From contig NZ_BAEX01000001.1 of the NCBI RefSeq assembly GCF_000246945.1, positions 1 through 64,000 of the forward strand: 64,000 bases of DNA. The letters are read 5' to 3'. Positions within the stretch are counted from its first letter, which is position 1. Each line of letters opens with the position of its first letter. The notes under the pieces are model-generated. The model searched no databases and was not told the DNA's origin. It saw only the letters and a program-made list of their open reading frames with translations. The DNA comes from Myroides injenensis M09-0166 (GTDB lineage Bacteria > Bacteroidota > Bacteroidia > Flavobacteriales > Flavobacteriaceae). This document shows positions 41,212 to 50,708 of the stretch, one piece after another. The translations under genes were made by a program, and so were the position numbers.

Positions 41212-43089
41212 ATGAAGAAAATTTTTCTAAGCCAAGTTGCATTATTCGCCACATTAGGTGTATTTGCACAAACTAACGATTCAGATAATAAAGAGCAACA
41301 GTTGAATATGGAGGAAATTGTAATTTATAATCAACGATTACAATTGCCTAGCACATTAAAGAACAGGAATATTACAGTTATAGGTCAGCAAGAGATTGCA
41401 CAATTGCCAGTTGCCTCTGTTAATGAATTATTGAGTTATGCTGCTGGAGTTGATATTAGACAGAGAGGACCTTTTGGTACGCAAGCTGATTTAAGTATTG
41501 ATGGTGGTAGTTTTGAACAGAATGTTTTATTATTAAATGGACAAAAAATTTCTGATCCACAAACAGGGCATAATAGCTTAAACATACCTATACCATTAGA
41601 AGCTATAGAGCGTATTGAAATTGTCAGAGGACCATCAGCAAGACTTTATGGGATAAATAGTTTGACAGGCGTGGTTAACATTGTAACTAAAAATCCTAAG
41701 AAAGATGGACTATTTGCTCATACCTATGTAGGGAGTAGCTTTAAAAAGGATAAAGATGGTGATCATGGAGAAGTATTTAATAGCAGAGGTATACAAGTAG
41801 GAGGTACTTTAGTAAGAGAGAAAGACAATCACATGCTTTTTGGGAGTCATGATTCGGGAAATGGTTATCGTTACAATACAGCCCATCATAATAATAAAAT
41901 GTTCTATCAGGGAAATTTTGTTCCAAATGATAATAATGCAATAATGGTATTAGGTGGATATGCTAGAAGTTCTTTTGGTGCAAATGGTTTTTATGCTGCT
42001 CCGGGAGATAAGGAATCAAAAGAGATTGTATCTACTACAATGTTTAACATAAGTTCACGTCATTATTTAGGAGAACGTTTCACTTTGTTACCTAGTGTTG
42101 CTTATCGTTATAATTTTGATGACTATCGTTATTTTAGACATAAATTAGATGTAGCGAGAAGTAGACACTACTCACATGCTATTACTTCTAATTTACGAGG
42201 TGAATATCTAGCAGATATTGGTAAGTTTTCTTTTGGTGGAGAAATGCGATATGAAGAAATAAATTCTACTAATATTGGAGATCACAGTAAAAGTAATTAT
42301 GGGCTATATGCAGAATTTCAAAAGGAATATTTCGATAAGTTAGATATTAACTTGGGAGCATATGTAAATTATAATACTAAATATGGTTGGGAAGTATTTC
42401 CTGGTATTGATGCAAGTTATGCTGTTAATCAGAATTGGAAAGTTGTATTTAATGCAGGAACAGCTAGTAGAATTCCATCTTTTACTGACCTTTATTTAGA
42501 TCAAAGACCTGGAAATATAGGTAATCCTGATTTAGAACCAGAAAAGGCATATCAAATAGAGTTAGGGGCTAAATACAGTAATAATAAGTTTAAAGCTGAA
42601 GCTTTTGCTTTTTATAGAGATATTACTGATTTTATTGATTGGATTAGAGAGGATATTACAGTGCCATATCAGTCATATAACGCTTCAAAAAATAAAACAA
42701 AGGGAATTAATACTTCATTAAAATATACTATTGGTAATGAAATTTCACAATGGAATTTGGGAGCTTCCTATACTTATCTTTCTCCAAAAGTAGAGAATAA
42801 AGAAATAGACAAGATATCTAAATATGCGATAGAAAGTTTAAAACATCAAGTTGTAGGTTCTGTGAATTATCGATATAATAATTTTAGTGCTACTATTGCT
42901 AACCGTTTTAATGAGCGTATTAGTTACAAGAGTTATTGGTTAACTGACATCAGAGTTAATTATGTAATGAATAAATATAGCTTTTATCTAGATGCTCAGA
43001 ATATTTTTGATAAGACATATATAGAAGCAGGAGCTGTACCTATGCCAGGAAGATGGTTTTCAGTGGGAGTAAAATATAATGGATTATAA
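41212..43089 (+). CDS. TonB-dependent outer-membrane receptor
   Basis: A 625-residue receptor: signal peptide (MKKIFLSQVALFATLGVFAQ), a TonB-box-like start (EEIVIYNQR), plug domain with LLSYAAGVDIRQRG and IERIEIVRGPSARLYGINSL, then a beta-barrel with FNAGTASRIPSFTDLYLDQ and NPDLEPEKAYQIELGAKY. It is small, like BtuB-type and siderophore receptors, and is not SusC-like. No ligand-specific neighbour is present, so the substrate is unknown. A terminator follows. Confidence 0.88.
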   Translation: MKKIFLSQVALFATLGVFAQTNDSDNKEQQLNMEEIVIYNQRLQLPSTLKNRNITVIGQQEIAQLPVASVNELLSYAAGVDIRQRGPFGTQADLSIDGGSFEQNVLLLNGQKISDPQTGHNSLNIPIPLEAIERIEIVRGPSARLYGINSLTGVVNIVTKNPKKDGLFAHTYVGSSFKKDKDGDHGEVFNSRGIQVGGTLVREKDNHMLFGSHDSGNGYRYNTAHHNNKMFYQGNFVPNDNNAIMVLGGYARSSFGANGFYAAPGDKESKEIVSTTMFNISSRHYLGERFTLLPSVAYRYNFDDYRYFRHKLDVARSRHYSHAITSNLRGEYLADIGKFSFGGEMRYEEINSTNIGDHSKSNYGLYAEFQKEYFDKLDINLGAYVNYNTKYGWEVFPGIDASYAVNQNWKVVFNAGTASRIPSFTDLYLDQRPGNIGNPDLEPEKAYQIELGAKYSNNKFKAEAFAFYRDITDFIDWIREDITVPYQSYNASKNKTKGINTSLKYTIGNEISQWNLGASYTYLSPKVENKEIDKISKYAIESLKHQVVGSVNYRYNNFSATIANRFNERISYKSYWLTDIRVNYVMNKYSFYLDAQNIFDKTYIEAGAVPMPGRWFSVGVKYNGL

Positions 43090-43135
43090 GATAGCTAAGA
43101 TTAATTAAATTTTATTTTTAGTTAGTTGTTTTTAT

Positions 43136-43165
43136 AAAGGGAGATGAAATTCATCTCCCTTTTTT
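43136..43165. terminator. terminator between the TonB receptor and the WG-repeat gene
   Basis: AAAGGGAGATG / CATCTCCCTTT stem with a T run on the plus side, between convergent genes. Confidence 0.85.
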
Positions 43166-43808
43166 AATCTGCTATTTTTGTTCCTTTTTTATTAATTGTA
43201 AAGGCTTTAAATTTAATTTCTACTTTCGCTTCACCATTTTCAAAATGGCTAGCATAATCGTATTGGAAAGGTATTACGACTTTCCCTTTCTTATTAATAT
43301 AACCAAATAATTGATTTTGAGATGCTAATGATAAGCCATCAGAAAAACCACCTACATATTCATAAATAGGTTCTATTATTTGTTCCCCTAAAGTATTAAA
43401 ATATCCCCACTTGCCATTTTCATAAAATGGAATCATAAATTCACTACTCGTTTGTAGTTCTTCATATTGAAATGGGATGACTATTTCGCCCCTATTGTTT
43501 ATTGCTCCTTGCAAGTCGTCGTAAGTAACAATAGATATTCCATCAATAAAAGATTCAATCTGGGTAAACATAGGTTCTATAAATAATTTACCACTATTAT
43601 CTTTAATGCCAAATAAAGCTAATTCTGAGTCTTGATACCATCTTAAGTTGTTTTTAAACTTGAAGTCTGGATCATTTTTTAAATCTATAAATATTGTATC
43701 CGTTTTCTCAGTTAAGTCCTTATAAATTGAGGATAAGAATAATTTGTTTGCCCAACTAATGTTACAATTTATCCCCATAAAAAGGCAAATTGTTACTAAT
43801 CTTTTCAT
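43164..43808 (-). CDS. WG-repeat protein, probably exported
   Basis: About four WG/beta repeats can be read: ALFGIKDNSGKLFIEPMF, GAINNRGEIVIPFQYEEL, KWGYFNTLGEQIIEPIYEYV and FGYINKKGKVVIPFQYDYA. An N-terminal hydrophobic stretch (MKRLVTICLFMGINCNISW) suggests export. The start is placed at 43808 because TAAATTTG (43852-43845 on the minus strand), a -7 box, overlaps the longer frame. WG repeats have no fixed function. The protein is 214 residues. Confidence 0.75.
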   Translation of the reverse strand: MKRLVTICLFMGINCNISWANKLFLSSIYKDLTEKTDTIFIDLKNDPDFKFKNNLRWYQDSELALFGIKDNSGKLFIEPMFTQIESFIDGISIVTYDDLQGAINNRGEIVIPFQYEELQTSSEFMIPFYENGKWGYFNTLGEQIIEPIYEYVGGFSDGLSLASQNQLFGYINKKGKVVIPFQYDYASHFENGEAKVEIKFKAFTINKKGTKIAD

Positions 43809-43844
43809 TTTAAAACACTTGTTTTTTATAGCTGTTTGATGGTA

Positions 43845-43852
43845 CAAATTTA
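43845..43852 (-). promoter_or_regulatory. -7 promoter box for the WG-repeat gene
   Basis: TAAATTTG on the minus strand, 36 bases before the ATG at 43808. Confidence 0.5.
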
Positions 43853-43880
43853 GGTCAAAACAGTTTTGGTCATTAATAAA

Positions 43881-44633
43881 TTATTGTATTTTTTTGTTGA
43901 ATACGGTAGGGCTAGCTTGTGCCTTTGGATAGATAGTTATATCTGATAATTGTACGTGTTCTGGTTGCATCAAAGCATAATGAATAGCATTCGCTATGTC
44001 TAGTGCTTGCAAGGGTTGATAGCCTTCATATACTTTAGCTGCTCTTTCTTGATCACCTTTAAATCTTGTTAGGGAAAAGTCAGTTTCAACTGCTCCTGGA
44101 GCAATATTAGTTACTTTGATGCCCTTTGTAACAAGATCTAACCTCATTCCTGTGGATAGGGCTTCAACAGCTGATTTAGATGCACAGTAAACAGTTCCAT
44201 TCTGATAGGTTTCTTTTCCTGCAGTAGATGAAAGGTTTACGATATGACCATTTCCGATGGGTAGCATAAGAGGTAGAACCGCTTTAGTGACATAGATTAC
44301 TCCTTTCACATTGATATCAATCATTGCTTCTAAATCCTCTATATTAGCTTCTTGAAATGATGCTAAACCATGTGCATTACCTGCATTGTTAATTAATACA
44401 TCTATCTGTCGCCACTCTACAGGTAAACTGTTAATAGCATTAAAAACTTGTTCTTTATTACTGACATCAAAAGTTAAGATATGAACATCTGTAACTTTAG
44501 TTAAGTTTTCTTTTATCTCATTGAGTTTATCTGTTCTTCTTCCACAAAGAATTAATCTATAATTGGAAGCTAAAGCTTCTGCTGTTGCTTTTCCAATACC
44601 AGATGTAGCTCCTGTGATTAATGCTGTTTTCAT
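43881..44633 (-). CDS. short-chain dehydrogenase/reductase (SDR)
   Basis: A classical SDR of 250 residues: nucleotide loop TGATSGIGKATAEAL, NNAG at about residue 85, the catalytic Ser in NLSSTAG, and YCASK with catalytic Tyr and Lys near residue 153. The segment CGRRTDKLNEI after the second strand favours NADP(H). It is close to YdfG-type serine/3-hydroxy acid dehydrogenases, but the substrate cannot be read from sequence. It lies 29 bases downstream of the AsmA-like gene. Confidence 0.9.
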   Translation of the reverse strand: MKTALITGATSGIGKATAEALASNYRLILCGRRTDKLNEIKENLTKVTDVHILTFDVSNKEQVFNAINSLPVEWRQIDVLINNAGNAHGLASFQEANIEDLEAMIDINVKGVIYVTKAVLPLMLPIGNGHIVNLSSTAGKETYQNGTVYCASKSAVEALSTGMRLDLVTKGIKVTNIAPGAVETDFSLTRFKGDQERAAKVYEGYQPLQALDIANAIHYALMQPEHVQLSDITIYPKAQASPTVFNKKIQ

Positions 44634-44662
44634 TATATATAAAGTTTATGTTGTTTTATTTT

Positions 44663-46960
44663 TTACAGTATTGTTTGTTTTAGACCTTGAAGTACACAAA
44701 GCCATAAATAATTAAAGAATGACTTGTCTTCAACTCTTTCGACTTCCTTAATGTTTTTAGTTTTTACTTCTCCTTTTGTAGAATCCCTTATAAATAGATT
44801 CCCTAAGGCAGATAATACTTTTTTCTTAGCTTTTCCATCTTTGCGATATAAAGTTACTTTTAAGTTTTCATATTTCATTTCAAAAGTACCTCTGGCTGTT
44901 TTGTTGTCCCCATTGAAATTAAATTTTACAAGGTCAAGCGTTCCGTCTGTAGAAGCTTTTACATAAGGTTGTAAAAAGGGTTGCATTGCTGTCGCTGGAA
45001 AATTATTAATAGTTCCTCGAATATTAAATTGGTCTTTTTTATTTAGGATATTAAAACTCCAATCGACATGTAGGGGAGCAGCATTCATAAAACTAGCATC
45101 TACCTTTATTGTAGTCAATGGTAATTTTGTTTGTTTATAGCCACTTGCTATATTGTTAATCGTCGCATTAAAATTGCTAAATGTTATTTTACCAGGAGCA
45201 ACAGACTTTACATCTAATTCCTCATATACTAATTTCGATTTTTTAATCTGAAGTTCATCAACAAACATTGCAAATTTTAAGTCTCTCAATTTTTTACTAA
45301 AGAGCGGTTTTATACTTGGATTGTGTGGAGGGTTTTTATCTCTAAATATGTTAGCATCTAGATGCTCAATTGAGATTAGCTTAGTATTAAAATAAAATTC
45401 TCCACTTTCATCGAAGCCCCATTTATAATTGTCAATACTGATTTCTTTTGTATTTAAGGTAAAAATATCGTCGGCATATTTAAACATACTTACCATTTTA
45501 GCTCTACTATATTTGGGCTTAAGTATGAAGTTCGTTACTTTTAAATTATTATTATCTACAACTATTGAATCAGAGTACAAATCATAATATTTACCAGTGT
45601 CATAATGAAATTTACCAGTGGATAAAGTACTTTTTCCATAAGTAAAAGGGATCTTATTAGACGTAGTTAAGGCATTAATTTCAATACTTTCAATAGTAGA
45701 ATTTATAGCATTAATTTCAATAGTTGACTTATTTTCTTTAGCATCATGTACAATGAAATTAGCGTTTTTTAATACTAAGGAATCAACTGATATATGATCT
45801 GATATTTGTTTTAGTTTTTGTTTTTTTATGTCTTTTTTTGGTGTATTTGAAGGTGTATGTGTTATTGTTGGTCCTTCTACTTCAATCTTTTCAATTGTAA
45901 ATTTGTCATTTACTTTATTAGTGATTTTATTGAATAATATTGTAGTGTTTTTTGTGTCCCATATTCCTAAAGAATTTAAGCTAAAGTTGCGAATAGATAT
46001 ATTATCTATATTTAAATCAAAAGGGACTAATGGTGGTAGAATTGTTTTTTCTGCTTTTTCTATTTCTTCTTGTGTTTTGCTTTTTTTACTTAGAATTTCA
46101 AATTCTGCTGAGTTAGAAATGATAGAAGATATTTTTAAGTAAAAATCTTTGTCATTTTTATATCCCCAATCTGTTCCTTCTAATTTAATATTTGGAATAT
46201 TTAAGTTTACTATATTAGCATCTTCACCATCTATTTGCTTAGATGTGTTGGCAGATGGAGTAATCTTTAATTGAGCGGCATTAAAATAGCTCGGGGTAAT
46301 CTCAATATTACCAATAGTAAAGTTTAATTTATCATTAAGTCTATTATAAATAGAGTCACAAGAGAGCTGATATTTCTCATAGGTAAACGGAATCGGTTTC
46401 TCTTTTGTTTCAGCTCCAAAATAAACACCTTGAATATCTGCATAAAAATTATAGACCTCGTTGAGCCTGTCTTTTGTTTTCGCATCTTTTAGCAAAACGT
46501 GAGCTTGTTTTACCACAATACTAGATATGTCAATACTATTTGTTACTTCTATCTTTTTATGAGGAGTATTACTCGATAGCGAATCTTTAGATTTCCATAC
46601 AGTAATGTCTGGGGCTAGTAATGCAATCTTATTTGCTCTTAAATTATGTTTTCTTATTAGTTCCCATATTGCTACACCTTGGATTTCAATAGCCTTTAAG
46701 TTTCCTTTTATGGTGGTTTTTCTTGGATCAATAGTATCTTTTGGTGAAATAGCGACTTCTTTAACAATTAATCTTCTAAGAGCAAGGGAATAGTTAACCT
46801 TCTTATACGTCAAATTATATGGAGTATCGTTTTTCTCCGCTATAATTTGTGGAAGATGTTTATTAATAAAATAATTTAAAAGTTGCTCTCCACTAAAATA
46901 AATAACAATTATAATTAATATAATTGTCCCTCCAAATATTTGTTTTTTAGATACTCTCAT
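44663..46960 (-). CDS. large AsmA/DUF748-like envelope protein
   Basis: A 765-residue protein with one N-terminal membrane anchor (about 9-28, IFGGTIILIIIVIYFSG) and a long periplasmic beta-rich body of repeated strand patterns ending in a region like AsmA/DUF748 (VKASTDGTLDLVKFNFNG, ARGTFEMKYENLKVTLYRKD). Such proteins belong to the repeating-groove superfamily thought to move lipids between membranes. The AsmA relation is by pattern and moderately sure. A phospholipid-transport role is inference. Confidence 0.65.
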   Translation of the reverse strand: MRVSKKQIFGGTIILIIIVIYFSGEQLLNYFINKHLPQIIAEKNDTPYNLTYKKVNYSLALRRLIVKEVAISPKDTIDPRKTTIKGNLKAIEIQGVAIWELIRKHNLRANKIALLAPDITVWKSKDSLSSNTPHKKIEVTNSIDISSIVVKQAHVLLKDAKTKDRLNEVYNFYADIQGVYFGAETKEKPIPFTYEKYQLSCDSIYNRLNDKLNFTIGNIEITPSYFNAAQLKITPSANTSKQIDGEDANIVNLNIPNIKLEGTDWGYKNDKDFYLKISSIISNSAEFEILSKKSKTQEEIEKAEKTILPPLVPFDLNIDNISIRNFSLNSLGIWDTKNTTILFNKITNKVNDKFTIEKIEVEGPTITHTPSNTPKKDIKKQKLKQISDHISVDSLVLKNANFIVHDAKENKSTIEINAINSTIESIEINALTTSNKIPFTYGKSTLSTGKFHYDTGKYYDLYSDSIVVDNNNLKVTNFILKPKYSRAKMVSMFKYADDIFTLNTKEISIDNYKWGFDESGEFYFNTKLISIEHLDANIFRDKNPPHNPSIKPLFSKKLRDLKFAMFVDELQIKKSKLVYEELDVKSVAPGKITFSNFNATINNIASGYKQTKLPLTTIKVDASFMNAAPLHVDWSFNILNKKDQFNIRGTINNFPATAMQPFLQPYVKASTDGTLDLVKFNFNGDNKTARGTFEMKYENLKVTLYRKDGKAKKKVLSALGNLFIRDSTKGEVKTKNIKEVERVEDKSFFNYLWLCVLQGLKQTIL

Positions 46961-47018
46961 CTGTTACTTAGTGTTATAGGAAACTAAATTAGTTTTTCTT
47001 TTTCAATATTTACTATTT

Positions 47019-47591
47019 TTATTTCAATACAAGTTGATGCTTGGTCAATAATCCTGCCAATCCATCTCTTGAGAATATAGCTTTCTTAATTTTCGTATGC
47101 TCTGGATCGATATCGTAATTATAGCTTGTATAAAAATCTGCTCGCTCACAGTTGGCTTTTGTAAAAACAGCACGATGAAGATTGCAGTTGTCAAACATTG
47201 CCATTGTTAAATCACAATCCATAAAGTCAGCACTGATAAGACTGCAATTAGAAAAAATTTGCTTCTTCAATTTTAGACCATAGAATTGTGTGAATTCTAG
47301 GTTACAGTTATTCATCGTGAATGCAAAAATTGTCTGATCAATCATTGCAAAGTTAACTTTAGTCAAGTTGCAATTTTCAAAATTGACATTTCGCAATGCA
47401 ACTAGATTTAATTCAGCTTCTTTAAAGTTACAGTTTATAAACTCACAGTCTATAAACATGGTCGCTAAAAAAGAACATTGAGTGAGATCACAGTTTGTAA
47501 ATACACAGTTTTCAAATTCTCTAAATGATATGCCATTAGCTTCAAAAGTAATGTTATCGTATTTTTTATCGTATATAAATTCAGGTGTCAT
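47019..47591 (-). CDS. pentapeptide-repeat protein
   Basis: A 190-residue right-handed beta-helix predicted from consecutive A(D/N)LXX-type repeats, for example CDLTQCSFLATMFIDCEF, NVNFENCNLTKVNF, CSLISADFMDCDLTMAMF and CNLHRAVFTKANCERADF. The fold is shared with Qnr and McbG gyrase-protection proteins, but many chromosomal members have no known target, and resistance should not be assumed. A terminator lies between it and the upstream gene. Confidence 0.85.
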   Translation of the reverse strand: MTPEFIYDKKYDNITFEANGISFREFENCVFTNCDLTQCSFLATMFIDCEFINCNFKEAELNLVALRNVNFENCNLTKVNFAMIDQTIFAFTMNNCNLEFTQFYGLKLKKQIFSNCSLISADFMDCDLTMAMFDNCNLHRAVFTKANCERADFYTSYNYDIDPEHTKIKKAIFSRDGLAGLLTKHQLVLK

Positions 47592-47604
47592 TGTTATTTA
47601 AATT

Positions 47605-47643
47605 AAAAACGACCGATTGTTTTTAAGTTACAAATCGGTCGTT
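47605..47643 (-). terminator. terminator after the glutathionylspermidine-synthase-like gene
   Basis: Stem AACGACCGATTTG read on the minus strand (one bulge) with a T run, between 47647 and 47591. Confidence 0.7.
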
Positions 47644-47646
47644 AAG

Positions 47647-48792
47647 TTAATCTTCTATTATGTGTGGTATAAACCTACTTTTATCTGTTGTTATTTGTTT
47701 ATCGCTTTCTCTAAAGGTAATTCCGCATGGTTCTTGGCCGATAATCCAACTTCCAATGATGGAATAACCTGTATCAAAATGAGGGAGATTAGCTAATGCT
47801 TGGCATATATATCCTTCTTCACCATACTCACCTGGAGTAGCTTCTGTTATTACATTATCCTTATATAGTGTAATATTTGCTCCTTCTCTAGAGAGTAATG
47901 GTTTCTTTACATAATTTGTCATCCCATTAGGTTCGTCAAAATAAGCCTCTAATAGTAGTGGATGATTAGGATAAAGCTTCCATAAGATTGGTAGAATAGC
48001 TTTATTCGATAATATCATTTTCCACGATGGTTCTATCCAGTTAGCTTGTGCCATATCATTGGGGATATGTAAAGCAAAAGGTTCATAAACTAGCCATTCC
48101 CAAGGATATAATTTAAAAATATTAGTAATGATTTCATCCTCTAAGTCAGTAAATGTTTCACCATCCCATCCAATATCATCTATGTATATCAATTTTGTGT
48201 TGATACCAGCTTGAATTGCACAATCTCTAAGGTATTCTATATTAGTTAAGTCTTCAAGTGTTTCACGCATGCAGCTGAAATGCAGTGTATTTCCTTTTAA
48301 GAAAGGTTTTAATTCTTTCCATGAATGAATTAGTTGATCGTGAACTGAATTAAACTGGTCTACACTCTTATAAAAATAATGTTGCATCCATTGCCACTGT
48401 ATTACACCAGTTTCAAATAGGGAAGTAGGTGTATCTGCATTGAATTCTAAAACTTTCAATTGGTTTAGTTTCTTATCATAAACAAAATCGAATCGACCAT
48501 ATATACTTGGTGAATCATTTTCCCATGAATTTTCAATATGGTTTTGTATGAATAAGGGGATCTGAAATTCGTCGTAAAGTTTATTTGATATTACATAGTC
48601 AACTGCTTCTAGGCACATCGTCCATAGTTCTGCAGTCGCTTCGTATATTTCATTTGCAAAATTTTCTGTAATGCTATAATAGTAATTCTCTACCCAATAA
48701 GGTGTCTTATTCTCATCTGTGTGATAACCAAAACCATTATTTTCGAGACGCTTTTCCCAGTCTTTGTCTACTGTTAAGTATTTTATATTCAT
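47647..48792 (-). CDS. glutathionylspermidine synthase-like ATP-grasp protein (YgiC-like)
   Basis: A 381-residue protein of the GSP_synth family: WVENYYYSITENFANEIYEAT, YGRFDFVYDKKLNQLKVLEFNADTPTS, LLSREGANITLY and GSWIIGQEPCGITFRESDKQ are family landmarks. It has the synthetase ATP-grasp half but not the amidase half of bifunctional GspSA. In Escherichia coli the YgiC homologue lies beside YgiB, and here a DUF1190-like gene precedes it. The natural substrate is unproven. The start at 48792 is chosen over 48837, which would extend into the upstream gene. Confidence 0.85.
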   Translation of the reverse strand: MNIKYLTVDKDWEKRLENNGFGYHTDENKTPYWVENYYYSITENFANEIYEATAELWTMCLEAVDYVISNKLYDEFQIPLFIQNHIENSWENDSPSIYGRFDFVYDKKLNQLKVLEFNADTPTSLFETGVIQWQWMQHYFYKSVDQFNSVHDQLIHSWKELKPFLKGNTLHFSCMRETLEDLTNIEYLRDCAIQAGINTKLIYIDDIGWDGETFTDLEDEIITNIFKLYPWEWLVYEPFALHIPNDMAQANWIEPSWKMILSNKAILPILWKLYPNHPLLLEAYFDEPNGMTNYVKKPLLSREGANITLYKDNVITEATPGEYGEEGYICQALANLPHFDTGYSIIGSWIIGQEPCGITFRESDKQITTDKSRFIPHIIED

Positions 48793-48799
48793 TTTCAGT

Positions 48800-49168
48800 T
48801 TATGAAGAAGCACTTTGTGATTTGGCAGTCGTACCAAAGCCGCCTCTTGCTGTTTTTTGAGTTTTTACTGCATTTGCTTTTGCAGTGTTTTTGCCTACAT
48901 TAGATTGTGTAGATATACCATTACTAGTATATCCCATTCCTCCTCCTATCATCGGTCTAAAGGCCATGTACCATAGTAGTGCACTTCCCATTCCCATACC
49001 ACCACTTCGTCGCTGTTGCTCGTATTGATCAGTCACTTCTGTATATGGTGCAGAGTTATCTGCCCTCATAAAAACGCGTTGCCTTTCTTCCTCTTTAGAC
49101 ACTTTTGCACATGATGCTAATGTTGCAGAGATTAAAACTAGTGTAACTGCTTTACTACTTTTTTTCAT
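48800..49168 (-). CDS. DUF1190/YgiB-like lipoprotein
   Basis: A 122-residue lipoprotein (LASC, Cys20) with a short charged start, a Gly/Met-rich centre (GGMGMGSALLWYMAFRPMI) and a Ser/Ala/Lys/Thr-rich tail ending GFGTTAKSQSASS. This pattern and the pairing with the downstream YgiC-like gene fit YgiB/DUF1190. Function is unknown. The stop lies 7 bases before the start of the ATP-grasp gene, so they are cotranscribed. Confidence 0.65.
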   Translation of the reverse strand: MKKSSKAVTLVLISATLASCAKVSKEEERQRVFMRADNSAPYTEVTDQYEQQRRSGGMGMGSALLWYMAFRPMIGGGMGYTSNGISTQSNVGKNTAKANAVKTQKTARGGFGTTAKSQSASS

Positions 49169-49176
49169 AATTACTA

Positions 49177-49470
49177 TTATTCTACTGTAACAAATATTGG
49201 AGCTTTTATCAAAGAGGTTGGAGCAGAATCTCCCCAGCTATTTATTTCTTTTACAGTCTTAATTGTATCTGTTTTTTCTGCTATAAGTGCGCCATCAGCC
49301 CATATTTTTTGCGATGTAATATGATAAATTGTATCTCCAACCACTTTTGACGATAAGCTTACTTCTCTCGATGATTTCTTGTCTAGTTCAGATAGGTTAT
49401 TATTAGATTGTTGCATACAAGAAGTCATCCCAAGAGTGATGGCTATAAATAAAAATATTTGATATTTCAT
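49177..49470 (-). CDS. small lipoprotein, unknown function
   Basis: A 97-residue protein with signal peptide and lipobox (GMTSC, Cys18), then a polar segment and a predicted short beta domain (KVVGDTIYHITSQKIWADGALIAEKTDTI). I do not recognise the family. It ends 8 bases before the DUF1190-like gene and is the first gene of a likely three-gene minus-strand operon. Confidence 0.6.
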   Translation of the reverse strand: MKYQIFLFIAITLGMTSCMQQSNNNLSELDKKSSREVSLSSKVVGDTIYHITSQKIWADGALIAEKTDTIKTVKEINSWGDSAPTSLIKAPIFVTVE

Positions 49471-49657
49471 TATTAATTGTTTGATAGATGCGTTTTTAAT
49501 TATTCATCGTAAAAGGATAAAAATACAAATAATTTGTTGTTTTATATTTCTTATCAGTGAAATAAAAATGAGTTTTGTAGTAATGAAAGCTGTTAGGCTA
49601 TTTTTATGATAATACTTTCTTGTTGATTAGTTTTTACTGTTGTTTAAAACATCTTTT

Positions 49658-49665
49658 ATCTTTGT
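49658..49665 (+). promoter_or_regulatory. -7 promoter box for the AraC gene
   Basis: TATCTTTG, 16 bases before the ATG at 49682. Confidence 0.6.
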
Positions 49666-49681
49666 ATAATAAATTTATATT

Positions 49682-50557
49682 ATGGGAGATATTGTTGTAT
49701 TGCAAATGGATGATTTAAATAAAGATCAATTAGGAAAAGATTTTTATGCAAATACAATTCCTAAACATTTAATAAGCAATCATGAGCACATCGATAAACC
49801 CCATAAACATAACTTTTATGTCTGCATGATTTTTACGCAGGGGGGTGGCAAGCATGAGATAGATTTTAATAGTTATGATATTTGTCCTGGAAGTGTTTTT
49901 CTGCTTGCTCCTGGTCAAACACATAGTTGGCAATTATCAGCTGACATTGATGGATATATTTTTTTTCATACTCAAGAATTCTTAGACCTTTATTTTGTAA
50001 GAGAAACTGTGCGTGAATATCCTATATTTCGATCAATATACGCACCTAATGGATTATATATTGATGGTGTTTTACGCAATGAGATTGAATATATTTTTAA
50101 GAAGATGCTTTTAGAAGTAGCCTCTCAATTGTGGAAACGCAATCAAGTATTAGTAAATCTACTTTCGCTTTTTTATATAGAGATTAATCGCGTATTAGCG
50201 CAAGGTGAATCATTACGAGTACAGCAAAGCGCCCCTTATTATAATCACTTTCAGTTTTTTGAAGATCTGCTAGAGAAGAATTTTAGGAAAGAAAAATCTG
50301 CAGCTGTTTATGCTGATTGGATGAATATGACTCAGAAACATTTAAATCGCATTTGTAAAACACAGGTTAACCAAACTACTACAGATATTATTCTGGATAG
50401 AGTAGTTTTGGAAGCAAAAAGAATGTTGATGTATACAGATAAAAGCTTTAATGATATTGCTAATTATCTAGGTTATGAAGACTATTCTTATTTCTCAAAA
50501 GTATTTAAGAAGAAATCTGGTTGTACCCTTAAAGAATTTCAAAAGCGATATGAATAA
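49682..50557 (+). CDS. AraC-family regulator with cupin sensor domain
   Basis: A 291-residue regulator: an N-terminal AraC_binding cupin (HIDKPHKHNFYVCMIFTQGG, ICPGSVFLLAPGQTHSW) and a C-terminal double helix-turn-helix (MNMTQKHLNRICKTQ, then FNDIANYLGYEDYSYFSKVF, KKKSGCTLKEFQ). It is monocistronic, from its own -7 box to a terminator. Target genes are not evident; the divergent lipoprotein operon is the nearest candidate. Confidence 0.9.
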   Translation: MGDIVVLQMDDLNKDQLGKDFYANTIPKHLISNHEHIDKPHKHNFYVCMIFTQGGGKHEIDFNSYDICPGSVFLLAPGQTHSWQLSADIDGYIFFHTQEFLDLYFVRETVREYPIFRSIYAPNGLYIDGVLRNEIEYIFKKMLLEVASQLWKRNQVLVNLLSLFYIEINRVLAQGESLRVQQSAPYYNHFQFFEDLLEKNFRKEKSAAVYADWMNMTQKHLNRICKTQVNQTTTDIILDRVVLEAKRMLMYTDKSFNDIANYLGYEDYSYFSKVFKKKSGCTLKEFQKRYE

Positions 50558-50585
50558 AAAAAGCTCCTTAAAAAGGAGCTTTTTT
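50556..50585. terminator. terminator after the AraC gene, facing tRNA-Trp
   Basis: AAAAAGCTCCTT / AAGGAGCTTTTT stem with T runs on both strands; it can serve both convergent genes. Confidence 0.85.
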
Positions 50586-50591
50586 AATATG

Positions 50592-50662
50592 CACGGGTGG
50601 AGGGATTCGAACCCCCATCAACGGTTTTGGAGACCGCTATTCTACCCTTGAACTACACCCGT
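50592..50662 (-). tRNA. tRNA-Trp (anticodon CCA)
   Basis: Minus-strand cloverleaf: acceptor ACGGGTG with CACCCGT, anticodon stem GCGGT/ACCGT (one G-T pair) around loop CTCCAAA, and a T arm with GTTCGAATC. The anticodon is CCA. CCA end not encoded. Confidence 0.92.
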
Positions 50663-50708
50663 TTTTGTTTCAAGTGGGGCAAATATAAAGAACTTTTATT
50701 TAATAAAC

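Noticed and set aside
47019-47591. Qnr quinolone-resistance gene
   Set aside because: Pentapeptide repeats alone do not show gyrase protection, and the Qnr-specific loops cannot be identified.
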